64,000 nucleotides of DNA, from contig CBDBKU010000003.1 in the NCBI GenBank assembly GCA_965206775.1, forward strand, positions 1,054,001-1,118,000, in the 5' to 3' direction. Source of the stretch: VXMF01 sp965206775. GTDB lineage: Bacteria; Acidobacteriota; Terriglobia; Bryobacterales; UBA6623. The notes beneath the pieces are model-generated. The model did no database searches, had not been told where the DNA came from, and worked only from the letters and a program-made list of their open reading frames with translations. The position numbers were made by a program, and so were the translations under genes. This document shows, piece by piece, positions 51,993 to 60,982 of this stretch (the first letter of the stretch is position 1; every line of letters starts with the position of its first letter).

Positions 51993-52562
51993 ATGTCGGA
52001 ACACCAGGCTGGGGGAACGGCCCGCGCTTCGCTCATCGACCGCATCAAGGCAAGCATCAAATCGGAAGGCTCCGACGAGGAAGCTCGCATCCAGTCGCGC
52101 CGTCGCATGATCGGCCTGCTGACGGGCGGGTTTCTGACAGCGAACTTCCTGATGTTCCTGCGGTTCTTCTTCCCGCGGACGATCTTCGAACCGCGGACGC
52201 AGTTCCGAATCGGCCTGCCTGCCGATTACGGGATCGGCGTGGACACGAAGTTCCAGAAGAGCAAGCGCATCTGGGTGATCCGCACCACGGACCGGCTGTT
52301 CGTGATTTACGCCAGCTGCACCCATCTGGGCTGCACGCCGGACTGGAAGCTGAGCGAGTCGAAGTTCAAGTGCCCTTGCCACGGCAGCGGCTACGACCCG
52401 GAGGGCCGCAACTACGAGGGGCCGGCGCCCCGTCCGATGGACCGCGCGTACGTGGAGCTCGACGCCCAGGGGCGCATTGTCGTCGACACGAGCGTGCTCT
52501 ACCGCGAGGAGAAGGGCCAGCCCACCCAGTTCGACAACGAGGGCAGCTACATCCAGGTGTGA
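51993..52562 (+). CDS. Rieske iron-sulfur protein of a bc-type complex
   Basis: 189 residues from the ATG at 51993. One N-terminal transmembrane helix (RRRMIGLLTGGFLTANFLMFL), then the Rieske domain with CTHLGC and CPCHGSGYDPEG, which bind the 2Fe-2S cluster via two Cys and two His. It oxidises quinol together with cytochrome b encoded next. First gene of a respiratory operon with 21-bp spacing to the next gene. Confidence 0.93.
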   Translation: MSEHQAGGTARASLIDRIKASIKSEGSDEEARIQSRRRMIGLLTGGFLTANFLMFLRFFFPRTIFEPRTQFRIGLPADYGIGVDTKFQKSKRIWVIRTTDRLFVIYASCTHLGCTPDWKLSESKFKCPCHGSGYDPEGRNYEGPAPRPMDRAYVELDAQGRIVVDTSVLYREEKGQPTQFDNEGSYIQV

Positions 52563-52583
52563 GGTCCGGAGGTAAGAGAGAGC

Positions 52584-53516
52584 ATGGCTGATACCAACGA
52601 CACCGACGTCAAGGCGAAGGCGGCCGCGCCGCCGGCCAATGGCGGCGGCAATGGCGCGCGCACTCTGCTGGGGGTCAAGGTCGACCCGGCCGAGATCAAG
52701 AAGAAGGCCCAGATGGACCTGAAGGCCATCCAGGAGCCGACCAAGACCGAAGTCTACAAGTCCATCTTCCGGGTCAAGCACGACCAGACGGCGCGAAGCC
52801 GAACGCTTGGCGTGCTGAGCAACGTCTTCCTGCACCTGCATCCCGCCAAGGTGAACCGCGACGCGGTTCGCTACTCCTTCACGTGGGGCATGGGCGGCAT
52901 CAGCTTCTACCTGTTCTGGGTGCTCACATGGACCGGCGTGCTGCTGATGTTCTACTACCACCCGAGCAAGGTCCAGGCGTTCCGCGACGTCCTCTACCTC
53001 GAGCACGACGTGCCGTTCGGCAAGCTGCTTCGCAACATGCACCGATGGGCTGCCCACGCGATGGTGCTGACGGTGCAGCTGCACATGTTCAGGGTGTTTC
53101 TCACCGGCTCGTACAAGAAGCCGCGCCAGTTCAACTGGTCAGTGGGCGTGATCCTGCTGGTGCTGACCCTGCTGCTGTCGTTCACCGGCTATCTGCTGCC
53201 GGACGACCAGCTCGGGTTCTGGGCGGTCACGGTGGGCACGAACATGGCCCGGGCCACGCCCATGCTCGGCCACGAGGGACCGTTCGGGCCGCAACTGGGA
53301 ATGACGCCCTTCAACGACGTCCGCTTCGCCCTGCTGGGCGGCTCGATCGTCGACGCGAACGCACTGCTGCGAGCGTACATCTGGCATTGCATCGCGATAC
53401 CGGGCTTCGCGGCCACGTTCATGATCGTCCACTTCTGGCGCGTCCGGAAGGACGGCGGCATCTCGGGCCCCGCCCGGATCATGTTGGAAAGCGAGATCAA
53501 GCCGGTGCGCAGGTAG
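52584..53516 (+). CDS. Cytochrome b, N-terminal (b6-like) subunit
   Basis: 310 residues. A charged, Ala/Gly-rich N-terminal extension (about 90 residues, with VDPAEIKKKAQMDLKAIQ) precedes four transmembrane helices. Heme b ligands: NMHRWAAHAMVLTVQLHMF (two His) and YIWHCIAIPGFAATFMIVHFW (two His). FTGYLLPDDQLGFWAVTVGT is the quinol-site region. This is the half-size b6-type protein found with a separate subunit IV-like partner, here the next gene. Confidence 0.93.
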   Translation: MADTNDTDVKAKAAAPPANGGGNGARTLLGVKVDPAEIKKKAQMDLKAIQEPTKTEVYKSIFRVKHDQTARSRTLGVLSNVFLHLHPAKVNRDAVRYSFTWGMGGISFYLFWVLTWTGVLLMFYYHPSKVQAFRDVLYLEHDVPFGKLLRNMHRWAAHAMVLTVQLHMFRVFLTGSYKKPRQFNWSVGVILLVLTLLLSFTGYLLPDDQLGFWAVTVGTNMARATPMLGHEGPFGPQLGMTPFNDVRFALLGGSIVDANALLRAYIWHCIAIPGFAATFMIVHFWRVRKDGGISGPARIMLESEIKPVRR

Positions 53517-53543
53517 GCGCGCCGGACGGCAGGAATCAGCATC

Positions 53544-54479
53544 ATGGATTGGCACCAACTCTGGACGATCGTTTCGCTCCCCGACAACATTCCCATCGTG
53601 GGGTTGATCTTCATCATTCCGTTCTTCACGTGGTACGGGCTGCGGCAGGCCCTGGCCAACGACCGCCTGGCCAAAGAGCTCGAGAGCGACCCGAGCATGG
53701 CGAAGACGCACCACCGCAAGGTGGAGCCGTTCCGGAAGGGCTGGGTGCGGGAAGTCAGCGTGTGGCCGTACCTGCTGCGCATGGAATTCCTCGCGGCAAT
53801 CATCGTCACGTTCATCCTGATGGTCTGGTCGATCTCGCTGGATGCCCCGCTGGAGGAGCCCGCCAACCCGTCGCTGACGATGAACCCGTCCAAGGCGCCG
53901 TGGTACTTCCTCGGCCTGCAGGAGATGCTGGTCTACTTCGATCCGTGGATCGCCGGCGTGGTGATGCCCACGCTGATCATCGTCGGCCTGATCGTTATCC
54001 CCTACATCGACGAGAACCCGCTAGGCAACGGCTACTACACCTACAAGCAGAGGCGGTTCGCAATCTGGACGTTCATCTTCGGCTTCATCATCCTGTGGTG
54101 CTCGATGATCGTCATCGGCACGCTGATCCGCGGTCCCGGATGGATGTGGTTCTGGCCCGGCATGACCTGGGATCACAACCGGCTGATCTTCGAGATCAAC
54201 CGCGACCTCCACGAGATCGTCGGCATCTCCTCGCAGCCTTGGATCGGCATCTTCGGCGGGCTGGTGGTCGGCGGCTTCGTGGTCGTTTCGGGCTACGTTT
54301 GCCACCGCATCGTTGTGGCGACCGAGTTCTCGCGCAAGATTCTTAATCGGATGTCGCTGCTCCAGTACACGATCCTGCAGGCGCTGCTGATCATCATGCT
54401 CGCGCTGCCGGTCAAGATCGCGGCGCGCCTGCTGTTCCGTATCAAGTACGTCTGGGTCACGCCCTGGTTCAACGTATAG
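53544..54479 (+). CDS. Cytochrome b, C-terminal (subunit IV-like) part
   Basis: 311 residues, at least six predicted transmembrane stretches, more than plain subunit IV. The Qo region reads NPSKAPWYFLGLQEMLVYFD, where the classical PEWY is replaced by APWY, as seen in many menaquinone-type complexes. Later helices (WTFIFGFIILWCSMIVIGTL, ILQALLIIMLALPVKIAARL) are extra. Works with the Rieske and b6-like proteins in quinol oxidation. Confidence 0.9.
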   Translation: MDWHQLWTIVSLPDNIPIVGLIFIIPFFTWYGLRQALANDRLAKELESDPSMAKTHHRKVEPFRKGWVREVSVWPYLLRMEFLAAIIVTFILMVWSISLDAPLEEPANPSLTMNPSKAPWYFLGLQEMLVYFDPWIAGVVMPTLIIVGLIVIPYIDENPLGNGYYTYKQRRFAIWTFIFGFIILWCSMIVIGTLIRGPGWMWFWPGMTWDHNRLIFEINRDLHEIVGISSQPWIGIFGGLVVGGFVVVSGYVCHRIVVATEFSRKILNRMSLLQYTILQALLIIMLALPVKIAARLLFRIKYVWVTPWFNV

Positions 54480-54520
54480 CCGCATCCTACGCGACGGGTT
54501 TCTAGAAGCTGGGAATTTTC

Positions 54521-57517
54521 ATGGCAGAAGACAACAAGGTTCAGCCGGATCCGATCACTACGAAGTCGTACAGCGTCCATCTGCTGGTTTCGATGCTCTT
54601 GCTGATGGCCTCACTCGTGTGGGCCGTCTACGACGAGGTCGAGGTGATGCGCCCGTACAAGGAATACCAGGCACGCTTCCAGGGCTATTACTACGGATTC
54701 CTCATGAATCTCCGACCCGAGCAAGCTGATGCTGAAGCCGAGATCCGCAATTCCCCCGAGTACCAGGATGTCAGCGCCGAGCTCGATGCGGCGGAGGGCA
54801 CCGTAATGGATCGGATCGCCGAGATCGACCGCCAGGTGGGGCGCGGCGTCATCCCCCGGATGACGGCCGCCCGCAACGCCTTCCAGGTCCTGCGCAGCGA
54901 GATCGACGCCTTGCGGTACCAGATCGAGGTCTCGCACGACGAGAGCGAGAAGGAGAGTATCCGCGAGGACATCGAGGTGATCCGCGCGAGAGTTGTCGAG
55001 GTGGATCTGCCGATGGCCGACGGCTCGGGCGGCACCGAGGAGCTCGAGCTGCGATTCGAGCAGCTCGAGGCGGAGTTCCTCGGCCTCCAGAACGCCCGCG
55101 CCAGCTTGCAGCGGGAGCGCCTCGAAGCCTTGGGGGAGGCGAACCGCCTCCGCGCCGAGCGTGACGCCCTCATGGCCGACCGGCTGGTCGGACTGGGCTC
55201 GACGCAGATCGACGGCCTGATTTCCAAGATGCGCAATTTCGATATCGGCATCAAGCAGATCCACCTGATGGACATCGACCTGGTGGATCGCTGCGAATCC
55301 TGCCACCTCGGCATTCGCGAGCCTGCCGAGATCGGCCCAACCGACCTGATCTACCCAGTCTTCCAGAGCCATCCGCGCCCCGATTTGCTGGCCATTCACG
55401 ATCCGGAGGCGTTCGGGTGCTCCTCGTGCCACAACGGCAACGGACGGGCCACGCGTAGCGTGACCAAGGGGCACGGCCGCCACAAGTTCTGGCTATGGCC
55501 GATGTACTTCCCGGAAAACGTGGAGGCGGGCTGCCAGCAGTGCCACGCCAAGGAGATCGTGACGCCCGGCGGCGAGACCCTGAACAAGGGACGCGAGCTG
55601 TACATGAACAAGGGCTGCTGGGGATGCCACCGCTTCGAGGGTTTCGATGCCGAGTCGGACGAGCTCACCCAGGTCCGGCAAGAGGGGCGCAACCTCGCGG
55701 CGACTCGCGACTCGAACGCCAAGGAGATGCGCGTGAGCCTCGAGCTGGGCGACACCTCGGCGGACGGCGCGACGGCGCAGATGCACTACGCGCGAGCCGA
55801 GGAACTGCGGCTGACGAATACCCGCATCGACGCGGAGATCCATAATCTCGGCGTCGAACAGACGAACCTGGCCCGCGAGGTGAAAAAGTTCGGTCCGAGC
55901 CTGAAGGAGATCAAGCTCAAGGACCGCAAGGAGTGGATCCCGGCCTGGATCAAGAATCCGCACGAGTTCCGCCCTGGCTCCAAGATGCCGGTCTTCCGCC
56001 TGCTGGACGAAGAGGTGCAGCAGATCTCGGCCTACCTGTGGCAGAACGCCTTGGACGGCGAGCTCGTCCAGCACCCGCGCGGCAACGCGGACCTGGGCAA
56101 GGAGCTGTTCGAGACGCGCGGCTGCATGGGCTGCCACTCCATCGGCGAGGGCGACGCCACCATGGGGGGATCGTTCGCCGCCAACCTGAGCCGTGTCGGC
56201 GACAAGATGAACTACGACTACATGGTGCGCTGGATCCGCGATCCGTCCGAGGTCACGCCGGACCCGGACGTGCCCGACGCGATGCGCCCCCGGCCGATCA
56301 TGCCGAGCTTGCGCCTGACGGTTCCTGAGTCGCGCGACATCGCCACCTATCTGAGCGGGCAGGGAACGGGCGAGGAATTTCCGGCCGCTGACTACATGGA
56401 CGATCCGGACATGGCCGCGGCCGGCTTGGAGACGATCCGACACTACGGCTGCGCCGGGTGCCACGAGATTTCCGGCCTGGAAGAGGAGGGCCGCATCGGC
56501 ACCGACCTGACGGTCGAGGGCAGCAAGCCCTTGGATCGCCTCGACTTCGCCCTCAAGACCCACGAGGCGGAACGGGAGGGCTGGCACAGCCACAAGGGAT
56601 TCTTCGAACACAAGCTCGAGAACCCCGCGGTGTTCGACGAGGGCAAGGAGCGCGAGCACCTCGAGCGGCTGCGGATGCCCAACTTCAACCTGAGCGCATC
56701 GGAGATCAACGCGCTGACAACATTCCTGCTGGGCGCAGTCGAGACCACCTTCCCCGAGCAGTACCGCTACGAGCCGGAGGACGCGCGCGCGGACGTCCAG
56801 GAGGGCTGGTGGATCCTGACGAGGCACAACTGCACCGGCTGCCACCAGATCCGCCCGGGCAACGTGTCGTCATTCATGTCGATTCCGCGCTACACCGACG
56901 ACCCGGACTGGGCTGAGCAGCTGCCGCCGCAGCTGTACACGGAGGGAGCGCGCGTGCAGCCCGACTGGCTGACGCAGTTCCTGCGCAACCCGGCACTAAG
57001 CGAGACGGACGTTAACCGAAACGGCGTGCGCAGTTACCTGCACACCCGGATGCCGACGTTCTACTTCTCCGATCGGCAGCTCTCGAAAATCACCAGGTTC
57101 TTCATGGCCCGCGACTCGCAGCCGGTTCCGTACATGCCGGAGGGGATGGCGCCGCTGACCCAGGCCGAGCGAGCCGTCGGGCGCCAGCTGTTCACCAGCG
57201 ACGCCGCGCCCTGCCTGAAGTGCCACATGACCGGCATCCCCTCGCAGGACGTCGACGCGACCGCCCCGAACTTCTTGATCGCGGCGGAGCGGCTCAAGCC
57301 CAACTGGACGTACCGCTGGCTTCTCGAGCCGGCGTCGATCGCACCCGGCACGGCGATGCCCTCGGAGCTGTTCCGCAGGGACGCGGATCGGTGGGTTTTC
57401 GATGGCGAAATCCCGGCCGCGGCCCGCAACTACGACGGTGACCACGCCGACCTGCTCACGCGGTACATGTTCCAGATGGACAACGCGGAACTGCGCCGAC
57501 TGCAAGCCCTACAATGA
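54521..57517 (+). CDS. Membrane-anchored octaheme cytochrome c
   Basis: 998 residues. N-terminal anchor LLVSMLLLMASLVWAVYDEV, then a long charged coiled coil (about 60-240; ELELRFEQLEAEFLGLQ). Eight CxxCH sites follow: CESCH (257), CSSCH (300), CQQCH (338), CWGCH (366), CMGCH (535), CAGCH (644), CTGCH (771) and CLKCH (898). The first four form a close cluster and the last four are spaced as mono-heme domains with distal Met candidates (PGSKMPVF, LRMPNFN, HTRMPTFYF, PGTAMPSELF). It should take electrons from the bc complex to a periplasmic acceptor. Fourth gene of the operon. Confidence 0.92.
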   Translation: MAEDNKVQPDPITTKSYSVHLLVSMLLLMASLVWAVYDEVEVMRPYKEYQARFQGYYYGFLMNLRPEQADAEAEIRNSPEYQDVSAELDAAEGTVMDRIAEIDRQVGRGVIPRMTAARNAFQVLRSEIDALRYQIEVSHDESEKESIREDIEVIRARVVEVDLPMADGSGGTEELELRFEQLEAEFLGLQNARASLQRERLEALGEANRLRAERDALMADRLVGLGSTQIDGLISKMRNFDIGIKQIHLMDIDLVDRCESCHLGIREPAEIGPTDLIYPVFQSHPRPDLLAIHDPEAFGCSSCHNGNGRATRSVTKGHGRHKFWLWPMYFPENVEAGCQQCHAKEIVTPGGETLNKGRELYMNKGCWGCHRFEGFDAESDELTQVRQEGRNLAATRDSNAKEMRVSLELGDTSADGATAQMHYARAEELRLTNTRIDAEIHNLGVEQTNLAREVKKFGPSLKEIKLKDRKEWIPAWIKNPHEFRPGSKMPVFRLLDEEVQQISAYLWQNALDGELVQHPRGNADLGKELFETRGCMGCHSIGEGDATMGGSFAANLSRVGDKMNYDYMVRWIRDPSEVTPDPDVPDAMRPRPIMPSLRLTVPESRDIATYLSGQGTGEEFPAADYMDDPDMAAAGLETIRHYGCAGCHEISGLEEEGRIGTDLTVEGSKPLDRLDFALKTHEAEREGWHSHKGFFEHKLENPAVFDEGKEREHLERLRMPNFNLSASEINALTTFLLGAVETTFPEQYRYEPEDARADVQEGWWILTRHNCTGCHQIRPGNVSSFMSIPRYTDDPDWAEQLPPQLYTEGARVQPDWLTQFLRNPALSETDVNRNGVRSYLHTRMPTFYFSDRQLSKITRFFMARDSQPVPYMPEGMAPLTQAERAVGRQLFTSDAAPCLKCHMTGIPSQDVDATAPNFLIAAERLKPNWTYRWLLEPASIAPGTAMPSELFRRDADRWVFDGEIPAAARNYDGDHADLLTRYMFQMDNAELRRLQALQ

Positions 57518-57548
57518 GAGAAACACCGCTTTTTCGGAGGTAATTTGT

Positions 57549-58340
57549 ATGTTCAACCGTAATTTTCTTGCCATCCTACTGGCTTCGGCACTGGCAATAG
57601 CCATCGCTTGCGGCGGCGACAACTACTTCGAGGAGTACGACGCCAAGTCCGGCGGCGGAGAGGCCGCAGCGCCGGCCGCAGCGATGACCAGCGTCGATGC
57701 CGCGACCGCCGCCACGGTGACCGGCATGGTTTCGTTCTCCGGAGAGGTGCCGCGCTTCCCGCCTGTCAACATGAGCGCGGAACCCGATTGCATCAAGCTT
57801 CACGGCGGCAGGGTTCCCTCCGACCGCGTGCTGGTCAGCGACGGCATGCTGAAGGACACGCTGGTGTGGGTTTCGAAGGGGCTGGAGGGAAAGCGGTTCC
57901 CCGTCCGCACGGGCGTCGTGAATCTCGACCAGGACGGCTGCCTCTACAAACCGCACGTCGTGGCGGTGCAGGCGGGCCAGGCGATCAACATCACCAATTC
58001 GGATCCGACGACGCACAACGTCCACCCGTTGCCGAAGGAGAACAGGGAATGGAACAAGTCGCAGACGTCGGGCGCGCCGGCGATCGACTACAAGTTCCCG
58101 CGGGCGGAGATGAAGATCGCGGTCAAATGCAACATCCACCCTTGGATGCAGGCTTACATTCACGTGCTAGAGCACCCGTATTTCGCCGTGACGGATTCCA
58201 ACGGCGCCTTCGAGATCGGGAACTTGCCTCCGGGAACGTACACTCTACAAGCCGTTCACGCGCGGATCGGCGAGCAGGAGATTGAGTTCACGGTCGGAAC
58301 CAGCGAGAGCAAGCAGGTCGACTTCGCGTTTGCGGGATAA
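57549..58340 (+). CDS. Cupredoxin-like lipoprotein with regulatory-like beta domain
   Basis: 263 residues from the ATG at 57549, preceded by GGAGGT. The signal peptide ends in IAIAC, a lipobox-like site. After an Ala-rich linker a domain starts at VTGMVSFSGEVPRFP. Copper ligand candidates: His in SDPTTHNVHPL, then Cys, His and Met in KCNIHPWMQAYIH, the plastocyanin-like set. The C-terminus (FEIGNLPPGTYTLQAVH) is a carboxypeptidase-regulatory-like beta sandwich. Likely a periplasmic electron carrier for the neighbouring cytochromes. Confidence 0.82.
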   Translation: MFNRNFLAILLASALAIAIACGGDNYFEEYDAKSGGGEAAAPAAAMTSVDAATAATVTGMVSFSGEVPRFPPVNMSAEPDCIKLHGGRVPSDRVLVSDGMLKDTLVWVSKGLEGKRFPVRTGVVNLDQDGCLYKPHVVAVQAGQAINITNSDPTTHNVHPLPKENREWNKSQTSGAPAIDYKFPRAEMKIAVKCNIHPWMQAYIHVLEHPYFAVTDSNGAFEIGNLPPGTYTLQAVHARIGEQEIEFTVGTSESKQVDFAFAG

Positions 58341-58376
58341 GGCTCCGCCGCCGAATTCCCGGCATTCCACAAGTCC

Positions 58377-59282
58377 ATGAACGGCAATCCGCAGACGACA
58401 GCGCGGGTGTCCCACTTTGCGGGCACGGCTGCGGTGCTCTCGGACTACTACGAGCTGGCGAAGCCCTCGATTGTCTGGCTGATTCTGATGTCGACGGTCA
58501 TGGGCTGCTACCTCGCGGTCGATGGCTCCCTGCTTTCGGCGCAGGTCCTGCACGCCGTTCTTGCCACGGCCCTGCTTGCGGCAGGGACCGGCGCGTTGAA
58601 CCAGTGGTGGGAACGCGACACGGACACCCGCATGCGACGGACCGGAGCGAGACCGCTTCCGGCCGGCCGGATCCATCCTCGCACGGCGCTGCTGTATTCC
58701 GCAGGCCTGACACTGGCGGGACTGATCTACCTGCTGCTTGCCGTGAACGCGCTCAGCTTCGCCCTCGGCGTCGGCACGGTAGTCACCTACAACTTCGTTT
58801 ACACGCCGCTCAAGACCAGGACGTGGTGGTCCACGGCGATCGGGGCGTTTCCCGGTGCAGTGCCGCCCCTGCTCGGGTGGGCCGCGGTCCGTGGAAGCGT
58901 GGGGCTCGAGGCGTGGGTGCTGTACGGGATCCTCTTCCTTTGGCAGTTCCCCCACTTCTACGCGATTGCTTGGATGTATCGCGAGGACTATGGCCGCGCT
59001 GGGATCCGCATGCTCCCAGTGATCGAACCGTCCGGTGAGTCCACCGGTCGCCAGATCGTCGCCACCGCCGCCCTGCTGGTTCCGCTGGCAATGGCTCCGG
59101 CGTGGCTGGGGATGGTGGAATCGTGGTACGCGATTCCCGCTTTCCTGCTGGGGGTGGCCTACCTGGCATCCGGAGTCAGGCTCGCGAGAGAAGGCACCAC
59201 TGCAAGAGCGAAGGAGCTTCTCAAGGCTTCGGTCTTGTATCTGCCCCTGCTATATCTTCTGTTGTTGATTGCAAAGCCCTAG
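58377..59282 (+). CDS. ctaB: Protoheme IX farnesyltransferase (heme O synthase)
   Basis: 301 residues, about eight to nine transmembrane helices. The prenyltransferase motif NQWWERDTDTRMRRTGARPL gives the Mg/diphosphate Asp residues; YNFVYTPLKTRTWWS and WQFPHFYAIAWMYREDYGRAG are the other signature loops. It converts heme B to heme O for heme-copper oxidases. Oxidase subunit genes are not in this window after it, so the terminal oxidase must be elsewhere. Confidence 0.94.
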   Translation: MNGNPQTTARVSHFAGTAAVLSDYYELAKPSIVWLILMSTVMGCYLAVDGSLLSAQVLHAVLATALLAAGTGALNQWWERDTDTRMRRTGARPLPAGRIHPRTALLYSAGLTLAGLIYLLLAVNALSFALGVGTVVTYNFVYTPLKTRTWWSTAIGAFPGAVPPLLGWAAVRGSVGLEAWVLYGILFLWQFPHFYAIAWMYREDYGRAGIRMLPVIEPSGESTGRQIVATAALLVPLAMAPAWLGMVESWYAIPAFLLGVAYLASGVRLAREGTTARAKELLKASVLYLPLLYLLLLIAKP

Positions 59283-59682
59283 AATTCGTATCAAGTCTTC
59301 CATGTATTGCTGGCCGGTTTCGGATCACCCACTCATTGGCATCCACGGAAGAACCAAGGGACTATGCGGGTTCATCGCCTGGTGACTATTCCGTCTTTGT
59401 GTTGAATGCTCGGGCAAGCGCTCCCCGTGCAACTGCAACTAGTCCTTCTGCTCGCAATCGCACATCGACGGCCTTGGACGCAATAGCATCCAGTCGATCC
59501 AAGTCCACTTCCGGAGGATACCCTCTGATGTGGGTTGCTCTACCCAACGGTGCAGTCGCCGTCGGAACTGTCACCGGGCAGGCATTTGCCGCTGGCTTCA
59601 ACGCCAGGAGAATCCGAAGCAGCACGAGGGATTACGCAGCATCGCAAGACCATGAAGCGAATCCGTTTCCGCCACCCGGCAA
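59283..59682. other. Gap with at most an unsupported small reading frame
   Basis: On the minus strand 59386-59625 could encode 79 residues (KPAANACPVTVPTATAPLGR, LDRLDAIASKAVDVRLRAEG), but I recognise no family and see no good ribosome-binding site. Nothing else is apparent. This gap lies between the respiratory operon and the vapBC pair. Confidence 0.4.
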
Positions 59683-60099
59683 TCAGCCGACCATGGAGAA
59701 CCCCACTGAAGCAAAGTGATGATCGAACGAGAACGCCCGTCCAATGCCGTGATTTGACATCAAGACGAAGCTGGTTGCATCAACGGCCGAGAGCTTGTGT
59801 AGGTCGCGACGAGTGAAGTAGTGCCAAGCATCGCGCAAGTCAGCTTCGGTACACGTCAGCACCCGGAAGTCTGTGATCGAATCCAGGGAGTCCTTCCACT
59901 TGAGGGCGACATCGCGAGTCACGTGTCGCTCGAAGAACGTAACAGCCTCCAAAATCACAGGCACGGACGTTACGACACGAGCGTGACTTTCTGACATCTC
60001 CTGCCATGCCGTCAATGCCCGGGCATGCAAGGGGTCGCGCCTGAGCGCCAGTGCAATCCACGCGCCCGTATCGACAAATACCACTGAGCGTGCCCGCAT
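59683..60099 (-). CDS. vapC: PIN-domain toxin (VapC-like)
   Basis: 138 residues. VVFVDTGAWIALALRRD carries the first acidic residue; TSVPVILEAVTFFERH the second (Glu); KLSAVDATSFVLMSNHGIGR and AFSFDHHFASVGF supply the final acidic residues. This is a four-acid PIN ribonuclease, which in VapC proteins cuts tRNA or rRNA. The ATG shares its A with the antitoxin stop (TGATG), so expression is coupled. Confidence 0.92.
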   Translation of the reverse strand: MRARSVVFVDTGAWIALALRRDPLHARALTAWQEMSESHARVVTSVPVILEAVTFFERHVTRDVALKWKDSLDSITDFRVLTCTEADLRDAWHYFTRRDLHKLSAVDATSFVLMSNHGIGRAFSFDHHFASVGFSMVG

Positions 60100-60317
60100 C
60101 AGACCTCATCGTAGATTGCATCGTGATCGACAGATGTCTTCGTCGGCATTCCGTCCCAAAGGGCTACCGGACCGTCCGAATCCCGACGGAGCCAGACGCG
60201 ACGAACCGCCTCTCGCACCAAGTCCGCTACGCTCCGCCCAGTCCGCTTCGCCGTCAAACGAAGTTCCTCCAGGTCCTCATCCGGAAAATAGACTTGCGCC
60301 TTCGTCATGTATGTCAA
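60099..60317 (-). CDS. vapB: Ribbon-helix-helix antitoxin (VapB-like)
   Basis: 72 residues (ATG 60317, or ATG 60308). MTKAQVYFPDEDLEELRLTA and KRTGRSVADLVREAVRRVW form the beta strand and two helices of a CopG/MetJ-type DNA-binding protein; the C-terminal tail DGPVALWDGMPTKTSVDHDA should wrap the toxin. Antitoxin first, toxin second. Confidence 0.9.
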   Translation of the reverse strand: MTYMTKAQVYFPDEDLEELRLTAKRTGRSVADLVREAVRRVWLRRDSDGPVALWDGMPTKTSVDHDAIYDEV

Positions 60318-60982
60318 CTTAAACCGCTAAGTGACATATGTCAACCGTGGCTCCGTCGCATGCCGTGCAAATCTCCGGCGCATCCTCAGATGCTGCCGGT
60401 TCCATAGATCTGACTGAGAGAGTTGAGCCGCCAGGGATTCACGGGTGGCAGCAAGTGCGCCAGAGGGTTCCAGCTGGCCATCGCCGGATCAATCGTGGTG
60501 GGCCTTGGCCGAATGAGATTTCAGTGCTCAACGGGTTTTGTCACGCCGCCTCTGGATCCGCTTCCGTTCGGGCACGGGAAGCAGGCGTGGCGGATCACGC
60601 GCGAGACCTACCGGTAGCGCGGCGGTTCCGTGATCAGCATGGAAACGCACGGCAACACCTCGCCACCGGCGGAGGGTGCCTCGATCGCAGACGTGCTGGC
60701 GCCGTAGCTGCTTCTCGCCCCGGTCTCACGGGCCGGCCGGGCCGCGTCGACACAAGATCGCGCCCGGAATCTGCGTGACAGCACGACGGGTGTTGCTAAG
60801 GAGTTGCTCTACCGGGAAGGCTGGGTGACCTTGGCCATCCCTCGTTCCCCCGCCGTGGCTCTCCGTGCGCCACACTGCCAACATTCAGCCGCGAAACGAA
60901 CACTGCATCCTCCTCGGCCCAGACAAGAATCACTCGTGTACTTTGCACGGAAACACGAGCAAATGCCTAGAACAGGCACCGA
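60318..60982. other. Gap without recognisable gene
   Basis: About 660 bp downstream of nothing coding on the + strand and upstream of vapB. Open frames are present, but their products are low-complexity and share no family motif. The promoter of vapBC should lie at the left end of the gap. Confidence 0.45.

Noticed and set aside
59386..59625. Small 79-codon gene on the minus strand
   Set aside because: No family match, no clear ribosome-binding site and no context support.
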